Below are positions 17,107 through 25,279 of a stretch of DNA of 64,000 nt, in pieces. The position numbers and the translations under genes were made by a program. This DNA comes from Streptomyces sp. NBC_00443 (lineage in GTDB: Bacteria; Actinomycetota; Actinomycetes; Streptomycetales; Streptomycetaceae), in contig NZ_CP107917.1 in the NCBI RefSeq assembly GCF_036014175.1, positions 2,914,001 to 2,978,000 on the forward strand. The letters are read 5' to 3'. Numbering within the stretch: position 1 is the first letter of the stretch; each line of letters starts with the position of its first letter. Below the pieces are notes generated by a model. It did no database searches, was not told where the DNA came from, and saw only the letters and a program-made list of their open reading frames with translations.

Positions 17107-17439
17107 TCAGAACCTCGGCGCGTTCCGGGACCGCTGCACCTGCGTGGTGCGGCGGTCCTTCGCGTTCCAGCACGCCTTGTGCCAGTGCCGGCGGTCGTCG
17201 ACGCCGCCGTGGTCCGGCCAGGCGACGACATGCGGGACGCCGTCCGGGATCAGCTGGTCGCAGCCCGGGCATCTGTACGCCTTGCCCTGTGCGCTCGAGC
17301 CCGCCACATGCCGCACGTTCCAGTCCTCGCCCTGCCAGCTCTCCGTGGACTGCCAGCCGCCGTAACGGCCGGAACGGTCGTCCTCGGCGCTGCTTCCGGA
17401 CGAGCCGACTCCCTTGGGTCGATTGCGACGCGGGGACAC
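17107..17439 (-). CDS. Small Cys/His (probable zinc-binding) protein
   Basis: A 110-residue protein without a signal peptide. The basic N-terminus (SPRRNRPKG) is followed by a Ser/Gly/Trp-rich middle and a C-terminal region with CPGCDQLIPDG, a His in PHVVAW and HWHKACW. CxxC followed by HxxxC spacing suggests a treble-clef or HNH-like zinc site, but the catalytic residues of a nuclease are not evident. GTG 17439 is chosen because GAGGTG lies just upstream; an upstream in-frame start at 17451 is poorer. It converges on the ABC permease. Conserved in Streptomyces from memory; function unknown. Confidence 0.82.
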   Translation of the reverse strand: MSPRRNRPKGVGSSGSSAEDDRSGRYGGWQSTESWQGEDWNVRHVAGSSAQGKAYRCPGCDQLIPDGVPHVVAWPDHGGVDDRRHWHKACWNAKDRRTTQVQRSRNAPRF

Positions 17440-17662
17440 GGAACACCTCACGGGGCTATACAGGATGCGGGGGCCGTGTCCAGCCTACGCGGCGCGGTCA
17501 GGGGTAGTCGTACGGCACCAACCCCCACAAGTCCCCCGCTCCGACGAAGCATTCTGCAGACAATCCGCAAATCTCTTCGTCAAGCCGTGTCCTCGGCACG
17601 TGTCAGACGGTTATGCCGGGTGGGGGAGCTCCGCGTCGGAGCCAAGGAAGCAGGAAAAGGCA

Positions 17663-18691
17663 ATGCACGTAGGTAGTTTCGTGTTGGCGGCCCGGTTCCC
17701 GGGACAGGGCGACGGGGAGGCGCTGCACCGCGCGGTCCGCTCCGCCGAGGTCGCCGAGGAAGCGGGGCTCGACACGGTCTGGCTGGCCGAGCACCACTTC
17801 GTGCCGTACGGCACCTGTCCGTCCGCGATCACGCTGGCCGCTTTACTGCTCGGCCGTACCCGGCGGCTGCGGGTCGGCACGGCGGTCAGCGTACTGCCCA
17901 CCGCGCACCCGGTGACCCTCGGCGAGCAGGCCGCGCTGCTGCACGTCGCCTCCGGCGGTCGGTTCTCGCTGGGGGTGGGGCGCGGCGGCCCCTGGGTCGA
18001 CCTGGAGGTGTTCGGCTCGGGTCTGCAGGCGTACGAGGAGGGGTTCCCCGAATCGCTCGATCTGCTGCTGCGCTGGCTGCGCGAACCGTCGGTCGCGGCC
18101 GCCGGCGAGCAGTTCAGCTTCCGCGAGGTCCCCGTCGTGCCCAGGCCGTCGGAGTGCCTCACGGATGCCACGGGCCCCGAGGTAGTCGTCGCGTGCACGT
18201 CACCGCACAGTGTGCGTCTCGCGGCCGAGCGCGGGCTGCCGATGCTGCTCGGGATGCATGTGGGCGACGAGGAGAAGGCCGAGATGGTCGCCCTGTGGCG
18301 GGAGTGTGCGCGCGCGGCCGGACGGCCCGCCGACGAGATCCGCGGCGCGGCCCATGTGTCGGCCGGCGTCTGCCAGATCGCGGACCGGCGCACGGACGCG
18401 GTGGAAACGCTGACGAAGGCGATGCCGGGCTGGCTGCGGCAGGGCCTGGAGGCCCACGTGACGGTGGACGGCCGCCATCGCGCGATGCGCGACCCGCTGG
18501 CGTACACCGAACTGCTCTGCGGACTGCACCCGGTGGGCACCCCGCGCCTGTGCGCCGACCGCCTGGCGGCGACCAGCGAGCGGACCGGGATCTCCCGTTT
18601 CGCCCTGCTCGTCGAGGGCTCGGGCGACCTGGCGGCGACCGAGGAGAACGTACGGCGACTGGGCGCCGAAGTCCTCCCCCACCTCGGCTGA
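17663..18691 (+). CDS. LLM-class flavin-dependent oxidoreductase (contains a TTA codon)
   Basis: A 342-residue bacterial-luciferase-like TIM barrel. It opens with VGSFVLAARFPG, has the AEHHFVPYG segment seen in alkanal monooxygenase-like proteins (about residues 42-50), and GVGRGGPWVDLEVF in place of the F420/FMN-binding loop. It probably uses FMNH2 or F420; the substrate is unknown. Start ATG 17663 follows GGAAAAGG. Codon 61 (17843-17845) is TTA, the rare leucine codon read by the bldA tRNA, so expression should depend on development. Upstream lies a 220-base untranscribed or leader region; the downstream gene converges. Confidence 0.9.
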   Translation: MHVGSFVLAARFPGQGDGEALHRAVRSAEVAEEAGLDTVWLAEHHFVPYGTCPSAITLAALLLGRTRRLRVGTAVSVLPTAHPVTLGEQAALLHVASGGRFSLGVGRGGPWVDLEVFGSGLQAYEEGFPESLDLLLRWLREPSVAAAGEQFSFREVPVVPRPSECLTDATGPEVVVACTSPHSVRLAAERGLPMLLGMHVGDEEKAEMVALWRECARAAGRPADEIRGAAHVSAGVCQIADRRTDAVETLTKAMPGWLRQGLEAHVTVDGRHRAMRDPLAYTELLCGLHPVGTPRLCADRLAATSERTGISRFALLVEGSGDLAATEENVRRLGAEVLPHLG

Positions 18692-18793
18692 ATCGCCCGG
18701 TCGCGGGCCAACGGCCCGGTCCGTCAAGGGGCTTGCCGCCCCAGTACTGATTGCACCTCCCGCGTACGGAGCGGCAAGCAAGCGGCTACTGCA

Positions 18794-19186
18794 TCAGCAG
18801 TCCCTGAATTCCGGCGACTGGTTCATCACCTGACTGCGGACCGAGGTGAAGCGGGTCAGCTTCTCGTCGACCGAGGAGTCAAGCGGGAACACCGCCACCC
18901 GGTGGCAGTTCTGGAAGGCCAGTCGCACCCCGAAGTGCCGCTGCAGCGCGCCGCGTATCGCGTCACTCGCAAGCGCACGCAGCAGCTGGCCACGTGCCTG
19001 CTCGTCCGGCGGGGGCGTCTGGTTGTCGGCGAACGAGCCGCCGTCGACCTTCAGCTGGGCCACCAGGGAGCTGATCATCTCCCACGCATAGGGCAGGGAG
19101 GTCCGGACGCAGTCGACGAAGGCGGCTTCGTCGACCTCGCCTCGCTCGGCCTGTTCGAGTAGGGCCGGTGAGACGTCGAGCGACAT
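18794..19186 (-). CDS. SCO5389-family conserved hypothetical protein
   Basis: A 130-residue soluble protein with no signal peptide or membrane helix. It begins MSLDVSPALLEQAERGEVDE and has a conserved-looking core (FVDCVRTSLPYAWEMISSL, then GQLLRALASDAIRGAL). This matches the small actinobacterial family named after SCO5389, whose function is unknown. The ribosome-binding site GAGGAG is well placed. A strong hairpin sits in the 5' untranslated region about 15 bases upstream of the start. It is divergent from nucS over 265 bases. Confidence 0.85.
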   Translation of the reverse strand: MSLDVSPALLEQAERGEVDEAAFVDCVRTSLPYAWEMISSLVAQLKVDGGSFADNQTPPPDEQARGQLLRALASDAIRGALQRHFGVRLAFQNCHRVAVFPLDSSVDEKLTRFTSVRSQVMNQSPEFRDC

Positions 19187-19201
19187 GGGTTCTCCTCTCG
19201 C

Positions 19202-19221
19202 ACCCCCGCAGCAGCGGGGGT
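19202..19221 (-). promoter_or_regulatory. Hairpin in the 5' leader of the SCO5389-type gene
   Basis: An 8-bp perfect stem of mostly G:C pairs (19202-19209 with 19214-19221) and a four-base loop, ending 16 bases before the start codon and next to the ribosome-binding site. No T run follows, so it looks more like a translational or stability element than a terminator. Confidence 0.4.
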
Positions 19222-19451
19222 TGCCGGACAGATAGGGGAGTTCGCGATACCGAACACTCTGCGTACACGCCTCGCGACCTCCCGTTTAATACGGTAGGCA
19301 ACGGACGGTGACGGCACCAGGAGAATGCGTACATGGGCAGTCCTCGTTAGGCGCACAATCGGCCAGAAATGAACAGGGGCAGTCCGGGGTCTTACGGACT
19401 CCCCCAGGGCGAATCGCGTCGACACCGGCCCGTCGAGTAGCGTTGCGGACC

Positions 19452-20123
19452 ATGCGTCTCGTCATTGCCCGATGCTCCGTCGACTACGCGGGCCGGCTCA
19501 CCGCCCACCTGCCCTCGGCGCCCCGTCTGATCCTGGTCAAGGCGGACGGCAGCGTCTCGATCCACGCGGACGACCGGGCCTACAAGCCCCTGAACTGGAT
19601 GTCGCCGCCCTGCACCCTGAAGGAGGGTGACGGCGAGCAGAAGGACGTCTGGACGGTCATCAACAAAGCGGGCGAGAAGCTGATCATCACGATGGAGGAA
19701 GTCCTCCACGACTCCTCGCACGAACTGGGCGTGGACCCCGGCCTGATCAAGGACGGCGTGGAAGCGCACCTCCAGGAGCTCCTCGCCGACCGCATCGAGA
19801 CCCTCGGCGAGGGCTACTCGCTCATCCGCCGCGAGTACATGACCGCCATCGGCCCGGTCGACATCCTGTGCCGGGACGCCGAGGGCCAGACGGTCGCGGT
19901 GGAGATCAAGCGGCGCGGCGAGATCGACGGCGTGGAGCAACTCACGCGCTATCTGGAGCTGTTGAACCGCGATCCCCATCTCGCGCCGGTCCGCGGCATC
20001 TTCGCGGCCCAGGAGATCAAGCCGCAGGCCCGGGTCCTGGCGACGGACCGCGGCATCGGCTGCCAGGTGCTGGACTACGACGCGATGCGGGGCATCGAGG
20101 ACGACAAGCTGCGGTTGTTCTGA
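19452..20123 (+). CDS. nucS: Endonuclease NucS/EndoMS, mismatch-specific
   Basis: A 223-residue nuclease that cuts both strands at mismatches and provides non-canonical mismatch repair in actinobacteria lacking MutS/MutL. The C-terminal RecB-like domain shows GPVDILCRD (Asp137), then VAVEIKRRG with Glu151 and Lys153, the expected D-ExK triad. The N-terminal DNA-binding/dimer domain covers about 1-110. The last residues DDKLRLF match the C-terminal tail that binds the sliding clamp. The ATG at 19452 gives the standard N-terminus. Terminated by a hairpin shared with the convergent NTPase gene. Confidence 0.96.
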   Translation: MRLVIARCSVDYAGRLTAHLPSAPRLILVKADGSVSIHADDRAYKPLNWMSPPCTLKEGDGEQKDVWTVINKAGEKLIITMEEVLHDSSHELGVDPGLIKDGVEAHLQELLADRIETLGEGYSLIRREYMTAIGPVDILCRDAEGQTVAVEIKRRGEIDGVEQLTRYLELLNRDPHLAPVRGIFAAQEIKPQARVLATDRGIGCQVLDYDAMRGIEDDKLRLF

Positions 20124-20145
20124 CGCGCCGTTCTTGGCAGTTGTA

Positions 20146-20190
20146 CGACGAAGAGGGCCGGGTCCTGAGGATGGACCCGGCCTCTTGTCG
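20146..20190. terminator. Bidirectional intrinsic terminator between nucS and the NTPase gene
   Basis: Inverted repeat with arms at about 20152-20165 and 20173-20185 (13 pairs, one bulged G), extended by CGACGA/TTGTCG outside. It lies in the 80-base gap between two converging genes. Confidence 0.75.
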
Positions 20191-20204
20191 TCCTGAAGGG
20201 CTCC

Positions 20205-22778
20205 TTAGATCACGGAGTCCGAGCCGCTGGGCGAACCCGCCTCACTCGTCTCCGGGGCGCTCGCTGTGGTGCTCGCGGGGGCACTGGAGGTTGCCGGGCC
20301 GCTGGCGGAGTCCGACGTCTGGGGTGAGGAGGGCGGCGGTTCGCTGGTCGGCGGTTCCGACGTAGGGGGCTCGGTCGTCGGCGGTTCCGACGTAGGGGGC
20401 TCGGTCGTCGGCGGTTCCGACGTCGGAGGCTTGGGCGAGGTCGGCGGCTTCGACGTCGACGACGGCGGCTTGGTCGGCGAGTTCGACGGACCGCCGCCCG
20501 GCCCCTGCGTCCCGCTCGGGTCGTCCGACGGATCCGTCTCGTCGTCGGTCGGGGTCGGGTCGTCCGAGGTGCCGTACGTCCCGTCGGGGCCCGGGTCGGT
20601 CGGGCGGCTGGTGGGCGTGCCCGTGTCGCTGGAGCCCTCCCCGTCGTCGCCCTCCGCCTTGTCGGCGCCGAGGCTGTCGTCGCCGACGCCCTGGCTGGCG
20701 GAGGGGTTGGGGCCGACCTGGGTGGCCGGGCCGTCGGGGTCGTTGTCGGACGTGGCGCCGAGCGTCACCACCGTGCCGAGCACGGCCACCAGCAGCGCGC
20801 CCGCGCCGGCCGCGACGAGGTTGCGACGCGCGAATCCCCGGACGCCGCCGCGGCCCTTGTGCGAGGCCGGGGACGACGGGGACACCGACGAGGCCCGATG
20901 CGTGACCAGCGTCGTGGCGTCACCGGCGGGCAGGAAAGCGGCCGGCACGCCGCCGGGCGGCGACTGCGACTCCTCGTACCGCGCGTCCGGCACCTCCTCC
21001 CCCGCCGTCGCGCCGAACGCGGCCACTCCCGGTGTCGTACCGGAGCGGTCCGAGACCAGGGCGAGGGCGCGACGACCGGCGACCGTGCCGCGCTTGTCGG
21101 CGAGGGCGCCGCGCAGGCCGATGGAGGTCTCCAGCTCGGCGCGGGCCCGGTCCAGCTGGCCGCCGCAGAGCGCGAGGACGCCCAGCTCGTGGTGGAAGTA
21201 GGCCTGTTCGGTCACGTCACCGGCCAGGCGCGCGGCCTCGGCGCCGGCCCGCAGGGCCCGCTCCCAGGCACTCCAGTACAGCCCTGCCGCGAACGCGGGC
21301 GCCGCCGTGCGGGCCAGTTGCACGGTCGGGCTCTCCTCGCCCTCGGCGGACGGTGTGGTGCCCGGCACGAGCACGGCGAGGGCGGCGAGCACGGCGTCCG
21401 CCTCGGCGGCGACCCGCTCCGGTGTGACCGAGGGGTGCCCGGCCCACCAGGCGTAGTGCTGCGCGGCGGCGAGGGCGCCTTCCCGGACGTCCTCGGTGTA
21501 TCCGGCGGCCTCCAGCTGGGCCTGCACGCCGGCGGCGAGGCGGTAGCGGGAGCCGACCGGAGTGACCAGCCCGCAGTCGGCCAGCTCGCCGAGGGCGGCG
21601 TCCGCGTGGGTGTCGCCGACCAGGGCCGGCAGATGCGCCTGGTGCGGCACCTCGCCGCCGAGCGCGACAGCGAACTTCAGGGTGGCGCGGGCCGAGGCGC
21701 TGAGCCGCGAGGCGAGCAGCGGAGCGGGCCCTGCCGCCTCGCCGAGCGACGGCAGGGGTGTCTCCACGCCGCCGCTCTCGGTGCCGAACGGCCCGTCGAC
21801 GGGCGCGTCGAACGGGGCGTCGGCCGGCGGCGCGTCCTCGAAGACGCCGTACTCGTCGACGGCGTCCGCGCCGGCCCGCAGCCGGTCGCGCTGCCGCAGC
21901 AGGGCTCCGGCCTGGACGAACCGCAGCGGCAGGCCCTCCGACTCGAACCACAGGTCGCCCGCCCAGTTCGCCTCGTCCTCGGTGAGGACCCGGCCGACCT
22001 GGCGCTCCAGCAGCTCCACGCTGTCGGCACGCTCGAAGCCGCCGAGGGCGACCTCCTCGATGCCGGACTCGGTGGACGGCGCGGGAACGTCAGGCGTGGC
22101 GCCGATCAGGAACGCGCACTCCGGGGTCGCGTCCAGCAGCTCGTCGAGCGCGGCGCCGCCGAACTCGATGTCGTCCAGGACGACGACCGCGCCGATCTCA
22201 CGCACGAAGCCGAGCAGTTCGTCCTGATCCGGACGGTGCAGGGGTGCGCCGTAGACGGAGTAGAAGAGCTCGTACAGCAGATCGGCGGGCGGGCGGCGGT
22301 AGCCGGTGAGGCGGACCACTCCGTCGGGGGCGAGGTCCGCGCAGTCCTCGGCGACGAGGTCGAGGAGGCTGGTGCGGCCGGCGCCCGGCGAGCCGACCAG
22401 ACGTACGGAGCGGCCGCGGGCCAGCATCCTTACCAGCTGTTCGCGCTCGTCCTGGCGGGCCAGCAGCGGCTGGGCGGGACGGGTCGGGCCCGGCGGGACG
22501 GGCGGTTTGGCGGCACGGTCGACTTCGGCGCGTTCGGCCGGGGTCAGCTTCTCGGGCCGCGAGGGCCGCTCCGCCGGCGGGCAGGCCTCGATCTCGCTGC
22601 CGTCGACGGGGTTGACGGTGAGCAGGAAGTCGCCCGAGACCAGCTGCACCGTGCGGGCCAGTGCGGGCGAGTGCTGTCCGAAGTCGGGTGTGAGGGGATC
22701 CCTGGGCGGGCGCTGGCGGGACGACTGGCCGTCGCCGTCATGGCCGTACTCCTCGGGTCCCCGGGTGTTCGGGTCCAT
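20205..22778 (-). CDS. Membrane-anchored P-loop NTPase with extracytoplasmic Thr/Pro/Ser-rich tail
   Basis: An 857-residue protein with three parts. The cytoplasmic part has a disordered start, P-loop GSPGAGRTS (about 129-137), Walker B-like AVVVLDDIEFGG (about 195) and winged-helix/helical repeat sequence up to about 630, an AAA/STAND-like layout. An Arg-rich stretch (GRGGVRGFARRN) precedes one membrane helix at about 652-673. The last 183 residues are Asp/Thr/Pro/Ser-rich with SEPPTTEPPT repeats, predicted outside the membrane by the positive-inside rule. ATG 22778 (MDPNTRGPEEYG) is preferred to the longer frame. No established function; a signalling NTPase coupled to the cell wall is inference. 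Confidence 0.85.
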   Translation of the reverse strand: MDPNTRGPEEYGHDGDGQSSRQRPPRDPLTPDFGQHSPALARTVQLVSGDFLLTVNPVDGSEIEACPPAERPSRPEKLTPAERAEVDRAAKPPVPPGPTRPAQPLLARQDEREQLVRMLARGRSVRLVGSPGAGRTSLLDLVAEDCADLAPDGVVRLTGYRRPPADLLYELFYSVYGAPLHRPDQDELLGFVREIGAVVVLDDIEFGGAALDELLDATPECAFLIGATPDVPAPSTESGIEEVALGGFERADSVELLERQVGRVLTEDEANWAGDLWFESEGLPLRFVQAGALLRQRDRLRAGADAVDEYGVFEDAPPADAPFDAPVDGPFGTESGGVETPLPSLGEAAGPAPLLASRLSASARATLKFAVALGGEVPHQAHLPALVGDTHADAALGELADCGLVTPVGSRYRLAAGVQAQLEAAGYTEDVREGALAAAQHYAWWAGHPSVTPERVAAEADAVLAALAVLVPGTTPSAEGEESPTVQLARTAAPAFAAGLYWSAWERALRAGAEAARLAGDVTEQAYFHHELGVLALCGGQLDRARAELETSIGLRGALADKRGTVAGRRALALVSDRSGTTPGVAAFGATAGEEVPDARYEESQSPPGGVPAAFLPAGDATTLVTHRASSVSPSSPASHKGRGGVRGFARRNLVAAGAGALLVAVLGTVVTLGATSDNDPDGPATQVGPNPSASQGVGDDSLGADKAEGDDGEGSSDTGTPTSRPTDPGPDGTYGTSDDPTPTDDETDPSDDPSGTQGPGGGPSNSPTKPPSSTSKPPTSPKPPTSEPPTTEPPTSEPPTTEPPTSEPPTSEPPPSSPQTSDSASGPATSSAPASTTASAPETSEAGSPSGSDSVI
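20341..20430. repeat. Three tandem 30-bp repeats in the NTPase tail
   Basis: Three consecutive 30-base copies (20341-20370, 20371-20400, 20401-20430); copies 1 and 2 are nearly identical and copy 3 has a changed end. They encode the SEPPTTEPPT-type decapeptides and could expand or contract by slippage. Confidence 0.85.
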
Positions 22779-23036
22779 CGGTTCAAGCCCCCAAAAGCGT
22801 CTCGTGTGCGTCGGCGGCCCCTCCCGGCCTTTGCACACCGCGCTGTCGCTTCTGGTCCGGGCCCGCTCGAAGGGGTTTGTCTAGGCAGCGGGCAGCCGAA
22901 CCCTAAACCTTCGCACAGTATCTACGACAGCCCGGGGTACCGCGCCGCCCGAGACATCACAGTCTCGTGAGAATTGTGCGCGACGTACGATTCGCAACCG
23001 GAACGTCCGACTGTCCCGCCCCACCAGTGCCGGGTG

Positions 23037-23360
23037 TCACACCCGAGGCAGGGACTCCACCCCGATGCCGCCCTCGATCGCCAGGATCCGGTGCAGCCGG
23101 GTGGCCACCAGCAGGCGCTGCATCTGCGGCGGTACGCCGCGCAGCACCAGGCGCCGGCCGCAGCGGCCGGCCCGCCGGTGGGCCCCCATGATCACCCCGA
23201 GTCCGGTGGCGTCCCAGGAGTCCAGCTCGGACAGGTCGAGCACCAGATCGCCGACTCCGTCGTCGACGGCCGAGTGCAGGACCGTACGGGCGTCCGCCGC
23301 GCTGCGGACGTCGAGGACGCCCCCGACGACCAGTTCGGCGTGGTCGCCCCTGATGTGCAT
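23037..23360 (-). CDS. STAS-domain protein (anti-sigma factor antagonist-like)
   Basis: A 107-residue single STAS domain. It has the usual order: GVLDVRSA, LVLDLSELDSWDATGLGVIMGAH, then RRLVLRGVPPQMQRLL. In SpoIIAA-type proteins the phosphorylated residue is a Ser before GLGV; here the residue is Thr (DATGLGV), which may still be phosphorylated. It would bind a partner anti-sigma/kinase of the RsbW type. No partner kinase or sigma factor is adjacent. It is transcribed leftward, upstream of the NTPase gene and downstream of the hydroxybutyryl-CoA dehydrogenase, with 200-base spacers on both sides. Confidence 0.9.
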   Translation of the reverse strand: MHIRGDHAELVVGGVLDVRSAADARTVLHSAVDDGVGDLVLDLSELDSWDATGLGVIMGAHRRAGRCGRRLVLRGVPPQMQRLLVATRLHRILAIEGGIGVESLPRV

Positions 23361-23462
23361 ATGCGCTCCCCAAGCGTGCGTCGTGCTCCGCGATGCGTTG
23401 CCTGTTGTCTGTGCCTGTATCTGTGCCTGTGTTTGTTGTGAGTCTTCGCTGTGGCCGGTGAT

Positions 23463-23497
23463 GCAACCTCTGACTGTGTTGAGCGGTCAGAGGTTGC
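23463..23497. promoter_or_regulatory. 12-bp perfect inverted repeat upstream of the STAS gene
   Basis: Arms GCAACCTCTGAC (23463-23474) and its complement (23486-23497) flank an 11-base spacer. It lies 77 bases past the dehydrogenase stop and about 100 bases before the STAS start. No U run follows in either direction, so an operator is as likely as a terminator. A low-complexity TGTGCCTGT-type direct repeat (about 23402-23438) lies between it and the STAS start. Confidence 0.45.
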
Positions 23498-23573
23498 CGT
23501 CTGTAAGCGAACCGATACCGAATTCACCCCATCGCGTGATGGGCGCAGGGGCTGTGCGGTGCTTTACGAAAGC

Positions 23574-24422
23574 TCAGTAGCTGTAGAAGCCTTGCCCGCT
23601 CTTGCGTCCGATGTCACCCGCGTCCACCATCCGGCGCATCAGCTCCGGCGGGGCGAACTTCTCGTCCTGGGACTCGGTGTAGATGTTGCTGGTGGCGTGC
23701 AGCAGGATGTCGACGCCGGTGAGGTCGGCCGTGGCGAGGGGGCCCATGGCGTGACCGAAGCCCAGCTTGCAGGCGAGGTCGATGTCCTCGGCGGTGGCGA
23801 CGCCCGACTCGTAGAGCTTGGCGGCCTCGACGACGAGCGCCGAGATGAGGCGGGTCGTCACGAACCCGGCGACATCGCGGTTGACGACGATGCAGGTCTT
23901 GCCGACGGACTCGGCGAACTCGCGCGCGGTGGCGAGGGTTTCGTCGCTCGTCTTGTAACCGCGGACCAGCTCGCACAGCTGCATCATCGGGACCGGCGAG
24001 AAGAAGTGCACACCCACGACCCGCTCGGGGCGCTCGGTGGCGGCCGCGATCTTGGTGATCGGAATGGCGGAGGTGTTGGAGGCGAGCACGGCGTCCTCGC
24101 GCACGATCTTGTCGAGGGCGCGGAAGATCTCGTGCTTGACTTCGAGCTTCTCGAAGACGGCCTCGACGACAACGTCCGCGTCTGCGGCGGCGTCCAGGTC
24201 GGTGGTCGCGGTGATACGGGCCAGGGCGGCGTCGGCGTCGTGCGCCTCCAGCTTGCCCTTGCTGACGAACTTGTCGTACGACGCCTTGATGCCGTCCGTG
24301 CCGCGCTTCAACGCCTCGTCGGTGACGTCACGCAGGACCACGTCCCAGCCCGCCTGAGCGGAGACCTGAGCGATCCCGGAACCCATCAAGCCGGCGCCGA
24401 TGACGGCAAGCTTCCGTGCCAC
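23574..24422 (-). CDS. 3-hydroxybutyryl-CoA dehydrogenase
   Basis: A 282-residue NAD(P)-dependent dehydrogenase. The Rossmann motif GAGLMGSGIAQ lies at residues 9-19; the catalytic His is in VGVHFFSPVPMM, and Asn/Ser-Thr in LASNTSAIPI. The C-terminal helical domain ends in GRKSGQGFYSY, as in the HBD family. It reduces acetoacetyl-CoA to 3-hydroxybutyryl-CoA, or the reverse, for example in the ethylmalonyl-CoA route or butyryl-CoA supply. A matching thiolase is encoded at 5.9-7.1 kb. A TetR gene lies upstream on the same strand after 139 bases. Confidence 0.95.
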   Translation of the reverse strand: MARKLAVIGAGLMGSGIAQVSAQAGWDVVLRDVTDEALKRGTDGIKASYDKFVSKGKLEAHDADAALARITATTDLDAAADADVVVEAVFEKLEVKHEIFRALDKIVREDAVLASNTSAIPITKIAAATERPERVVGVHFFSPVPMMQLCELVRGYKTSDETLATAREFAESVGKTCIVVNRDVAGFVTTRLISALVVEAAKLYESGVATAEDIDLACKLGFGHAMGPLATADLTGVDILLHATSNIYTESQDEKFAPPELMRRMVDAGDIGRKSGQGFYSY

Positions 24423-24561
24423 TGTTGCGACTCCCCTTTGAAACGCCTTACACCCTGTTTAGGTTGCTCTTCGGCGGACCTTAGCGCTCGTGAGGGACTG
24501 TGTGACCGGTTAGTAACGCGAGTCACGTCTCACTTGACGGACATCACACCGGCACGGGCCA

Positions 24562-25200
24562 TTACGCGCCACGGACGGCGTAGTTGAGCACCTTCTCGCT
24601 CAACAGCTCCTCGATGTCGTCGAGAAGGACCAGCATCTCTCGTGACACTTTGCCCGGATTGCGCCCGGCGGTCATCTCCTGCCCGATGCGGACGAACACC
24701 GCCTGGTGGATCCAGGCGATCTGACCGGCGATCAGCCCCGGCATCGGGTCGGCGGCGTCCGCGCCGGTCTCCTCGCGCAGGGTCGAGGCCAGGTGGTCGT
24801 GGATCTCCTGCTGCATGCTCCACAGCCGGGAGCGCAGCGGCGGCGCCTCCTGGATGCAGCGCATGAAGCGGTCGTAGCCCTCGATGAGGCCCACCCGGGG
24901 CGAGACCGCCTCGACGTCGGCGCGCAGTTCGCGCAGCACGGCCCGGACGGCCGACTCCCCGTCCTCCCGGCCGCGCACCCAGCGTGAGAGCTGCTCGACG
25001 ACTCCGGCGGAGCGGTCGAAGAAGAGGTCCTCCTTCGCCGGGAAGTAGTTATAGACGGTGTTCACGGAGACGTCGGCGGCCTCCGCCACCTCCGCGATGG
25101 TCACGGTCACGAAGCCGTGCTCCAGGAACAGCCCGGTGGCGATGTCCGAGATCCGCTGTCTCGTCTCGCGCTTCTTCCGCTCCCTGAGCCCCTCAGCCAT
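24562..25200 (-). CDS. TetR-family transcriptional regulator
   Basis: A 212-residue regulator. The N-terminal helix-turn-helix (about 10-55) reads GFVTVTIAEVAEAADVSVNTVYNYFPAKEDLF, characteristic of TetR/AcrR. The C-terminal half is an all-helical ligand domain. It is divergent from a drug-type ABC exporter operon over only 79 bases, and this gap contains a palindrome and a direct repeat that look like its operator. The likely role is repression of the exporter and of itself. Confidence 0.93.
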   Translation of the reverse strand: MAEGLRERKKRETRQRISDIATGLFLEHGFVTVTIAEVAEAADVSVNTVYNYFPAKEDLFFDRSAGVVEQLSRWVRGREDGESAVRAVLRELRADVEAVSPRVGLIEGYDRFMRCIQEAPPLRSRLWSMQQEIHDHLASTLREETGADAADPMPGLIAGQIAWIHQAVFVRIGQEMTAGRNPGKVSREMLVLLDDIEELLSEKVLNYAVRGA

Positions 25201-25255
25201 GACCCCATCCTAACTTCGATGGGGTCACTAAAACTTTGGGGTCATTGCAAACTTT
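25201..25255. promoter_or_regulatory. Candidate TetR operator: palindrome plus direct repeats
   Basis: GACCCCAT (25201-25208) faces ATGGGGTC (25219-25226) directly against the TetR start codon. The right arm overlaps the first of two direct repeats, GGGGTCACTAAAACTTT (25221-25237) and GGGGTCATTGCAAACTTT (25238-25255). The AT content is unusually high for the genome, as in promoter -10 regions. Both divergent promoters must lie here. Confidence 0.6.
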
Positions 25256-25279
25256 AAGAGACTCTGTTTTTCTGGGGCC

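Noticed and set aside
20859-22970. A 703-codon plus-strand open frame antisense to the NTPase gene
   Set aside because: Composition is that of a reverse-frame shadow, while the minus strand has a P-loop, a membrane helix and matching termini.
23402-23438. TGTGCCTGT-type repeats as a CRISPR or iteron array
   Set aside because: Two to three short degenerate copies with no spacers; simple low-complexity DNA.
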